Below the pieces are notes generated by a model. It was given only the letters and a program-made list of their open reading frames with translations. It made no database searches and was not told the origin of the DNA. A DNA stretch of 12,717 nucleotides from the NCBI GenBank assembly GCA_033297205.1, contig MU859501.1, positions 1 through 12,717 of the forward strand, read 5' to 3'. The stretch is from Pseudoneurospora amorphoporcata (lineage: Eukaryota; Ascomycota; Sordariomycetes; Sordariales; Sordariaceae). The translations under genes were made by a program, and so were the position numbers. Positions 7,457-12,717 of the stretch are shown here, piece after piece (position 1 is the first letter of the stretch; each line of letters starts with the position of its first letter).

Positions 7457-7738
7457 TCTAATAATATTAATATTACTATAAAGTCCTGCTACGTCTTCGA
7501 TCTTAAAATATTTAAAGGTATAAAATAAATTGATTTTAAGAAAAAGTCTATTACGCTTATTAATAAATATAAATTTAATAATAGTATAAATATTTATTAT
7601 TTCTATTAGAAGATTAGCGATTGCGTTCGTTTCGCCCTTATTTATTAACGTCCTTAACCTGTTAATAATAAATTTAACAAATAATTTAAAGCTATTTATA
7701 ACTTCGCTAAAATATTAGAGGATGAAAATTAGCGTGAG
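7457..7738 (+). pseudogene. Gypsy-like gag relic, capsid-like part
   Basis: The frame resumes directly after LTR A: SNNINITIKSCYVFDLKIFKG, then LINKYKFNNSINIYYFY, ISDCVRFALIY, and FKAIYNFAKILEDEN. The order (F.G start, K/N-rich helix, D.VRFAL..Y, P.PVNNKF, F..I..FA..LEDEN) is what Ty3/Gypsy capsid (retrotransposon gag) domains show. Five or more in-frame TAA/TAG codons interrupt it. It ends at CGT GAG, where the next LTR inserted. Confidence 0.5.
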
Positions 7739-8000
7739 TGTCATGGCCCTATCCGACGGGTCATGCCCTGGGACATTTGACTGCATTGCACGGATGCATC
7801 GCATGGGTAATGCGAGCATTCTGATTGGTTGTAGATTAGATAAGGAAGAGTGGGTCCACGACGGGTTCGGCCTTGGAGGATGAAACTCCATTGCCAACCG
7901 CGCGCACAACTCTTTCCTTTTGTTTTACTCTTTAGTCGTAAATTCTATGTTGAACGTCAACAACGCTGCAGCTCTGTCTCTCTCGTTACGTGCTATCACA
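7739..8000. repeat. solo LTR (262 bp), TSD GTGAG
   Basis: TGTCATGGCCCTATCC to GTGCTATCACA, bracketed by exact GTGAG at 7734-7738 and 8001-8005. Balanced composition against AT-rich flanks, so younger than the RIP damage around it. No similarity to the other LTRs in the window beyond the TGTCA start. A minus-strand frame at 7715-7909 is a shadow. Removing it restores the gag relic frame exactly. Confidence 0.85.
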
Positions 8001-8005
8001 GTGAG

Positions 8006-8386
8006 AAATAGGCTACTTTATTTTATGAAGTTAATATGATTAATATTTCCACTCTCACCAGCCGCTCTAACACTTCTGTAATTGAGGCAACTGTTAGCTA
8101 AGGCGGTAATATAATAAATTTCAACGCTATAACCGAGACCGATATTCAAATATTTCGTATAATTAAAACTAATATTTTTAAATATTATATAAAGACGGGT
8201 ATTTATACCTGCTATAGTAGGCTCGGTTATTACTTTATTAATTACTGTTCTCGTATTAATTTTAGAAATGAGGTTAAACTTCGTAATAATTGCAATAGAA
8301 GTTGTAGCGGCGGTAATATAAGTAATAATAACAGTAATTATAATAATAATAATTCTAATAAAAATTGTAATAATAGTAGTAATAAT
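8006..8386 (+). pseudogene. Gypsy-like gag relic, nucleocapsid part with damaged zinc knuckle
   Basis: Same frame as 7457-7738 after removing the LTR. Only two stops in about 127 codons. Reads TLFYEVNMINISTLTSRSNT, then around 8210-8248 CYSRLGYYFINYC, which fits CX2CX4HX4C if one Cys codon is lost and His became Tyr (CAT to TAT, a RIP-type change). A basic and then Asn/Ser-rich tail follows (NNNSNYNNNN). The Asn excess is probably RIP of Ser/Gly/Asp-rich text. Ends where another LTR starts at 8387. The 132-residue frame on the other strand is its antisense shadow. Confidence 0.55.
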
Positions 8387-8600
8387 TGTCACAGGTCTGG
8401 CGCCTAGTACTAGCATCTAGCACACAGTTGGCCAGACGACGAGTGCTAGCAATGCACGTCAAGCTGGCAAGGCACCAGCAGGCCCAGAGCTCATTAGTCC
8501 CCTCCAGCCTCTATATGATTACATACTTAGACTATAGGGCTGCCTTAGGCAGTCAGGCACCCATACTGTCGCTAAATTCTATAACTAGGTATAACTTAGC
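8387..8600. repeat. LTR fragment related to 1417-1728
   Basis: TGTCACAGGTCTGGCGCCTAGTACTAGCA matches the start of the LTR at 1417, and similarity runs about 190 bp to near 8575 (GGCACCCATACT against AGCACCTATACT). The 3' part differs and may be lost or rearranged; another LTR inserted at 8601. The left flank is ATAAT; a right TSD could not be fixed because that pentamer is common here. A frame at 8386-8628 is fortuitous. Confidence 0.65.
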
Positions 8601-8843
8601 TATCACAAGCATTGCCTACTCCTTGTAGATAGATAGATAGGTGCTGTGCTACATTGGTGTAGCCAGCTGAGTGCAGCTGTCTACGTGCAGCACAGCTAGC
8701 ACGCATGGTGCCGCCCTGTGGACCTATGACCACAGGGCTCTACACCATGCCTTATATAGTTCTCGTGTGCGCACAGGTTCCTCTTCTGGTTCCTCGCACA
8801 ACAATCAACATCTTACCTTAGTGCTTGCTCGCGCCCCATGATA
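8601..8843 (+). repeat. solo LTR (243 bp), TSD TTAGC
   Basis: TATCACAAGCATTGCC (from TGTCACAGGCATTGC) to GCGCCCCATGATA (from TGACA). Exact TTAGC at 8596-8600 and 8844-8848. It is the inverted homologue of 10737-10970: TAGTTCTCGTGTGCGCAC, the AACAATCAAC block and the TTAGTGCTTGCTCGCGCCCC end are shared. Contains TATATAG at about 8753-8759. This copy is richer in G+C than the 10737 copy and seems less RIP-changed. Confidence 0.85.
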
Positions 8844-8848
8844 TTAGC

Positions 8849-9540
8849 TATTTATAATCGTATAAGAATAAAAATAGTATTAGAATTTTTTATATTTTTT
8901 ACTTTATAAGACAGTATCTACAGCGTAATAGCTACTACCTGTTAAGCTTTGCGTTGGACGAAGAAATAAAAAGAAAGAATCTTTTAACTAAATTTCTATC
9001 TTGTTCCTACTTCTTTACTATACTCTACGTCAAGGTCCCCGCGCTAGGTGTGTAAAAAGCGCAAAAAAATAATGAAATTCTAATACTACAATCGTTCTCG
9101 TACCTTTACATTTGGCTAAGTTATACCTAGTTATAGAATTTAGCAACAGTACGAAAAGACATTTGCTACAGTCTGAAAAGACATTCTTATAATTATAGTT
9201 AGTAGCGCTCTAACTACGGCGACGGTTACTATATTAACGTTATAAACTCTAATATGAGATTTTTAGCCCCCAGTACCCTAATTCTTAGATATTATAATTC
9301 CGTTCCTACTTATTAACCTAGTTTTATTAGCCTAATTATAAATAACAAGACTGATTCTATTTTAGGCTAGGAAAATATATAACTTTTTAATTAAATTACA
9401 TTAGGAGGTATAAATCTAATAGATATAGAGAAAATAATAAGAACGTCTTTATATAATTAAATATCATTAAAATAAATGGATTTTTAATAGATAACTATTA
9501 TAAATATTTAAATTTATTAAAATTTTTCATTTATTTATTT
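8849..9540. other. RIP-degraded tract between gag and protease relics
   Basis: AT-rich, broken in all frames. It should correspond to the gag C-terminus and linker of the old Gypsy-like element, but no motif is secure. It contains the orphan transposon end at 9143-9186 and a small less-AT patch CAAGGTCCCCGCGCTAGG near 9031. Confidence 0.4.
9143..9186 (-). repeat. orphan DNA-transposon end with 22-bp direct repeat
   Basis: GCAACAGTACGAAAAGACATTT followed by GCTACAGTCTGAAAAGACATTC, two 22-bp units agreeing at about 18 positions. GCGAAAAGACATTCTC is the outermost right end of the 1281-3381 element, and a 22-bp direct repeat at the termini is also the plan of the MITE. The matching left end was not found, so the element is truncated or its other end is mutated beyond recognition. 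Confidence 0.5.
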
Positions 9541-9549
9541 TACAGACTA

Positions 9550-9960
9550 TATAAATTATATTATACTACCTTTATGAATAGCGGTTATACTACTTTTAAT
9601 TTTATTAATCGCCGTTTTATCTACCGTAATTACTTTCCCTCCTTTTCGTTCGCTGTTCCTAAATTACTTTATTTTGTTAATAATTAGTTAAGCGTAGTAT
9701 CACCTATTTTTTTTAAATTTTCTAATATAAGTAAGAATTTACTACGAACTTATTAATTTATTAATTTACAATTTAATTAAAAATAACCCTATTACTTTAA
9801 ATTACCTTTAACTCATTTGTTACGTACTAAGTATTAATTAACTTACTGATTCTATTCAGTTTAATTCCGCTTATAAGTAATATAATTATTTCTTATTAGG
9901 AAGTTCCAGCCGCGCTACTTTATTTTCGAACCGCCACTTTACTACTCCGCGACCAACGGT
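9550..9960 (+). pseudogene. Gypsy-like aspartic protease relic
   Basis: From about 9565 one frame reads TTFMNSGYTTFNFINRRF, where NSG sits at the place of the retroviral-type D-S/T-G catalytic triad (GAT to AAT would be a RIP-type change). It is followed by FPSFSFAVPKLLYFVNN and, after stops, YYFKLPLTHLLRTKYQL, matching the position and style of the ILGLPWL..HNP.I.W segment of Gypsy proteases. After a frameshift near 9850, IQFNSAYK and LLGSSSRATLFSNRHF follow, like the post-protease stretch. It lies downstream of gag on the same strand, the normal order. Several stops; not functional. Confidence 0.45.
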
Positions 9961-10030
9961 TTAATAATTAATATATTAAAACTTTATAATAAAAGATATA
10001 AACAACAAAAGTAAATTTAATTAATAGTAT

Positions 10031-10672
10031 TATTAACGTGTAGCTAGTACTGTGCCTTGTAACTGCTCTGTACTACTCAGTAGTATAGTAGGCTGGTCAC
10101 TGGGGAACTTAGTCTCCACAGAATGTGTTAGAATAACAGGGCTTGGCCATTGCGTTCTCAGCCTCGCCACCGTTCTTGGCTTCGCCACTATATTCTTGGC
10201 TTCGCTAACTTATCCAGCATTCCTTCTAGATTGATTAGTTATTATGGAATACATTGGAAACGTACAGATCTAGTTTCTTTCCTTTTATGGCAGAGTGTCT
10301 CTACTGACTTACAGCAAGCTTCTATGCTCTGGAAGCTTCCAGACACTCAGCATTTATGTATATAAAGACCTCTCCTCTCCGTTAGTTAGTCACTCCTTAA
10401 GCAAGCAAGTAAGCATAACTTGAGCAATACAATACAGTCTTTTCCACAGTGCAGAGTCCACTGTAATCTTCTGTCTTGAGAGCAGAGTCCTCTCTAAGAC
10501 CTCTTTTATAATACTTCTATTGTATTTGCAACCACGCTGCAACTACGCTGCTTCCTTCAGCACTGCTGTCGTACCACCGCTTCCGCTCCGCTCTGCTACA
10601 AGTGCATAGTTCACTGTAGCATCCCTATACTAGTACTATCATTATAGGCTAGTTAGGGCATTGCAGCAAATA
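10031..10672 (+). repeat. solo LTR copy B of the 640-bp family, TSD AGTAT
   Basis: TATTAACGTGTAGC to GCAGCAAATA, 642 bp, with exact AGTAT at 10026-10030 and 10673-10677. Nearly the same as copy A throughout, including GTATATAAAGACC near 10359. Terminal TG/CA have become TA/TA. Frames at 10052-10234 and 10150-10365 lie wholly or mostly inside the LTR and are not genes. Confidence 0.9.
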
Positions 10673-10677
10673 AGTAT

Positions 10678-10736
10678 AAAGAAATAACAACCGTTAGGCA
10701 GCTATTTATTTCTACTATAATTAAATACGCCGCTCG
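10678..10736 (+). pseudogene. possible continuation of the Gypsy-like pol relic
   Basis: Between copy B and the next LTR the frame reads EITTVRQLFISTIIKYAAR without stops, reminiscent of the linker between protease and reverse transcriptase in fungal Gypsy elements (..lFaisl.dIe.al..). Short, so tentative. Cut at 10737 by the next LTR. Confidence 0.25.
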
Positions 10737-10970
10737 TGTCAAGGGGCGCGAGCAAGCACTAAGGTACAACGTTGATTGTTATGCAAGGAAACCGAAAAGG
10801 AATCCTGTACGCACACGAGAACTATATAGGGCATAGTGTGAAGCCCTGTAGTCATAGATCTATAGAGCAGCACTATGTGCTATGCTGCACTCAGACAGCT
10901 ACACTCAGCTGGTTGTACTAATGCAGTACAGCCTCTATATATAGGAACAGGCTATGCAATGCCTGTGACA
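10737..10970 (-). repeat. 3' LTR of a Copia-like element (234 bp)
   Basis: The minus strand starts TGTCACAGGCATTGC and ends GCGCCCCTTGACA. It is homologous, in inverted orientation, to the solo LTR 8601-8843. Unlike that copy, it is followed directly by a polypurine tract on its sense-upstream side, so it is the 3' LTR of an element whose interior lies to the right. Many G-to-A/C-to-T differences from the 8601 copy. Confidence 0.8.
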
Positions 10971-10985
10971 CTACCCCCCTCTTAA
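10971..10985 (-). other. polypurine tract of the Copia-like element
   Basis: Minus-strand TTAAGAGGGGGGTAG immediately upstream of the LTR start TGTCACAGG. Same position and similar sequence as the TRIM tract at 5951-5965. Confidence 0.65.
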
Positions 10986-11300
10986 AACTAACTCTCAGAG
11001 TCGAAAAATCGTTCGAGATTGTACAAAAACTATTAATATTATCGAAGTGGGGGCCTTCTATAAGTGCGCTCAACTAGGAGCTACGAACCTACATGTTAAG
11101 ATGAGAAGTCGCCTTGGCGTCAAGACTCTTATTAAGAGGCTAAACACCAGCTAAAATATCACTAGATGTAACCCTTTTGCCAAAGACTTCCCTCTTCATT
11201 ATATTATTATCAAAAACAATGCCAAAACCGTGCCCAATCGCTTTCATAAGCTCTCAATACCAACTTAACTATCACCAACCCTCGACAGAGGGTGCCACAA
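10986..11300 (-). mobile_element. truncated interior of the LTR element, non-coding
   Basis: No reverse transcriptase or RNase H text is readable. Instead there are tRNA-flavoured pieces on the minus strand, such as ATAGTTAAGTTGGTATTGAGAGC near 11251-11273 (D-arm-like) and GTAGGTTCGTAGCTCC near 11080-11095 (B-box-like, imperfect). TGCCAAAACCG (near 11220) also recurs as TGCCAAAAACCG in the TRIM interior near 6152. This suggests a short TRIM- or LARD-like relative, not a coding Copia element. The left part of the element is missing or unrecognised. Confidence 0.35.
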
Positions 11301-11480
11301 GGACGCTCGTAGTATAGTAGTATATAAGGACGCTCGTATATCGCTACTGATATCGATAGTGTAGATAGAGTGCCTCTGTTCGAATCTTGCTTATAATTAT
11401 TGTAACTGTTTTTCTCTATATTTTGTAACTGTGCTCCTCTCTATGTAATTGTCCCTATCTATATTCCTATCCTCCTCTCC
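11300..11480 (+). repeat. SINE-like candidate with A/B-box-like motifs
   Basis: TAGTATAGTAG (11310-11320) fits the A-box TRGYNNARNNG. TGTTCGAATCT (11378-11388) carries the B-box core GTTCGAATC. Their spacing (~68 bp) is longer than in a tRNA, and a 12-bp direct repeat AGGACGCTCGTA (11300-11311, 11328-11339) could account for 28 bp of it. Downstream, TTGTAACTGTTTTTCTCTAT is repeated about three times in degenerate form (to ~11465), like a SINE tail. No second copy in this window, so the family is unproven. Confidence 0.3.
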
Positions 11481-11728
11481 TTACTAACCGTAGTATAAAT
11501 TTAGCCCGTGGGCTCTTGTGGGGTTAGTTGGTTGGTTGTTGGGAGTAAGGAGACGTAAGAGCGCCGTAAGACGTGTTATTTTTCAGTTGTCATTGATGGT
11601 GCTCTGTTGCTACAGTAGGGTATTTATGAGGTAATTCGATTAGGATACGCGGAATAAGTCGTTCCGAACTCCTCTTTTTGCTATTTTCTTCCTTATTAGT
11701 TAATTTTACACTTTTTCTGACCTGTCAG
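11481..11728. other. non-coding interval 3' of the chromovirus relic
   Basis: Contains TTGG repeats (about 11526-11540) and purine-rich minus-strand text AAGGAAGAAAATAGCAAAAAGAGGAG near 11670-11696, which could be the polypurine tract of the minus-strand element. No clear LTR start (TG...) follows it. No gene seen. Confidence 0.35.
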
Positions 11729-12622
11729 TTATTTGCCGCTAGTGCTGCCGTAGTAGGCACTGGGAGAGGTACTTCCTGGTCAATTGTAGATCAGCTGCTA
11801 TTTAGTAGGATGCCTATCTTCAGCTACCTTTTGAATCCTGTCCAAAAACTCTTGTAAAGTAAACCTAGCTCAGGGCGGTCTTTATAAAGCTTCCAGATCA
11901 ATTTGTAACAGCCGTCAAGATTGGCGACTAGCTGCCAGTTGGGCGGGTGGTAAAATCATTTCACGAGATACTACCAGTGGCCCTCAATCTTCTGGTAGTC
12001 CAACAGCTCTTCAAACTCCCAACGTCTCTCTTCTTCGAAATCGTCAGTCCTAATGACGATTATACCCTCGTTGGCCTTGACGTCAGTCATCAACTCTCGT
12101 TGGCCTAGAAGGCCTTCAATATAGGATTTGATTTATAAGACGTTAACGATATAGGTAACCTTTATATTCTTAGGTAGGATAAGCTCTATCCTGTATAAGC
12201 TCGCCTTTTATAATACGGAAGGGCCCTTTAAAACGCGGTGCTAGCTTATTATATAGCTTACTCGTCGCATAATTAGCTATATCAAGCATAACCTCGTCTC
12301 TAACCTTATACTTAGGGGTATTTATACGTTTCTCGTTCGCTGCCGCTTTGTATTTTGCTTAGGCTTGTAACAAGGAGGTTTTAACGAAGTCCTAAACATC
12401 TTTAAACCGCGCTACTAGTTGATTAGTAGTAAAAATCTACTTTCTCTGCATATTTATTACATTTGGGAGTAACAGAGACAAAAGCTCTATGCTTATGCGT
12501 GGGTGAAAACTGTAATTAGCGAAAAAGGGGGTAGCTTCTATTGTTATAGATTTAAAGTTATTAATTTAGAACTTAATTAGAGGTAGCTAATCTACTCAAT
12601 TGTCTTGCGCCCAATTAATGAA
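11729..12622 (-). pseudogene. chromoviral Gypsy pol relic: integrase end plus chromodomain
   Basis: The minus strand, from 12622: INWAQDN, then PLIKF and TPFFANYSFHPRISIE (end of the integrase core, around 12495-12622), then AKYKAAANEKR and KYKVRDEVMLDIANY, and KLAPRFKGPFRI (C-terminal GPY/F-like module, 12211-12245). A frameshift near 12190-12210 leads to LPKNIKVTYIVNVL and then a chromodomain at about 11880-12030: RRWEFEELLDYQKIEGHW, YLVK, and NLDGCYKLIWKLYKDRPE. A stop replaces Gln (TAG, 11971-11973) and another stands at the conserved Trp after YLVK (TGA, 11956-11958), both RIP-type changes. A second frameshift near 11865 returns to the first phase: LQEFLDRIQKVAEDRHPTK. Chromodomains guide such elements to marked chromatin. 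The 5' part is cut off by LTR copy C. Confidence 0.88.
11880..12030 (-). other. chromodomain remnant
   Basis: W-E-F-E-E-L-L-D at the start, YLVK in the central strand, N-L followed by a C-terminal helix (CYKLIWKLYKDRPE). The aromatic position after YLVK is now a TGA. The W of WEP appears shifted (PPNWQLVANL), suggesting small local changes. Confidence 0.8.
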
Positions 12623-12623
12623 T

Positions 12624-12717
12624 TGTTAACGTGTGGCTAGTACTGTGCCTTGTAACTGCCCTGTACTACTCAGTAGTATAGTAGGCTGGTCACTGGGGAA
12701 CTTAGTCTCTACAGAAT
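12624..12717 (+). repeat. LTR copy C of the 640-bp family, cut by window end
   Basis: TGTTAACGTGTGGCTAGTACTGTGCC matches copies A and B over all visible bases with very few differences. The left flank is TGAAT. It inserted into the integrase relic. Whether it is a solo LTR or the 5' LTR of a full element cannot be seen. Confidence 0.85.

Noticed and set aside
8018..8416. 132-residue minus-strand open frame rich in Ile and Thr
   Set aside because: Antisense shadow of the Asn-rich plus-strand gag relic (AAT codons read as ATT); low complexity, and it runs past the LTR border at 8387.
8854..8858. ATAAT as right TSD of the LTR at 8387
   Set aside because: The preceding bases do not look like an LTR end, and ATAAT is very common in this AT-rich DNA.
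11304..11308. GCTCG as right TSD of the element starting at 10737 (left flank GCTCG)
   Set aside because: No LTR end precedes it, and GCTCG occurs again at 11332; a 5-bp match in 400 bp is expected by chance.

Overview
The window looks like gene-poor, repeat-dense DNA from a filamentous ascomycete (Pezizomycotina). No intact host gene, rRNA, tRNA or CRISPR array could be supported. Composition alternates between very AT-rich, TpA-rich tracts, whose coding remnants are riddled with TAA/TAG codons, and islands of near-balanced composition. That is the usual look of repeat-induced point mutation (RIP, C-to-T) in an AT-rich fungal compartment. The species cannot be named from the sequence.

The oldest layer is RIP-degraded retroelement coding DNA. 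There is an unidentified plus-strand relic at 244-938 and a minus-strand relic at 3842-4446. A plus-strand Ty3/Gypsy-like gag relic runs 4961-8386 in pieces, with an Asn-rich linker and a damaged zinc knuckle, followed by a protease-like stretch (9550-9960). On the minus strand, 11729-12622 holds the end of a chromoviral (Gypsy) polyprotein: integrase core end, GPY/F-like module and a clear chromodomain.

Into this debris a series of elements inserted, many with readable target-site duplications (TSDs). Solo LTRs: 604-798 (TGAGT), 1417-1728 (ACAGT), 7739-8000 (GTGAG), 8601-8843 (TTAGC), 10031-10672 (AGTAT) and 5590-6811 (AATAA). Copies of the 640-bp LTR family also lie at 6817-7456 and, cut by the window edge, from 12624. 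LTR-bearing fragments lie at 71-243, 8387-8600 and 10737-10970. Two DNA transposons sit side by side: a 2.1-kb element with 136-bp inverted ends and TSD AATTAATA (1281-3381), and a 439-bp MITE with 42-bp inverted ends and TSD ATAATATA (3395-3833). A 513-bp TRIM-like mini-retrotransposon (5832-6344) sits inside one of the solo LTRs.

Nesting reaches two levels in places. Removing the inserts restores the reading frame of old relics at 604-798 and at 7739-8000, which independently supports both the relics and the boundaries. The most interesting items are: the shared terminal plan of the DNA transposons (22-bp direct repeat at each end, 8-bp TSD, with a third orphan end at 9143-9186); the TRIM with a perfect Pol III B-box beside its 5' LTR; and the split, frame-preserved gag relic.
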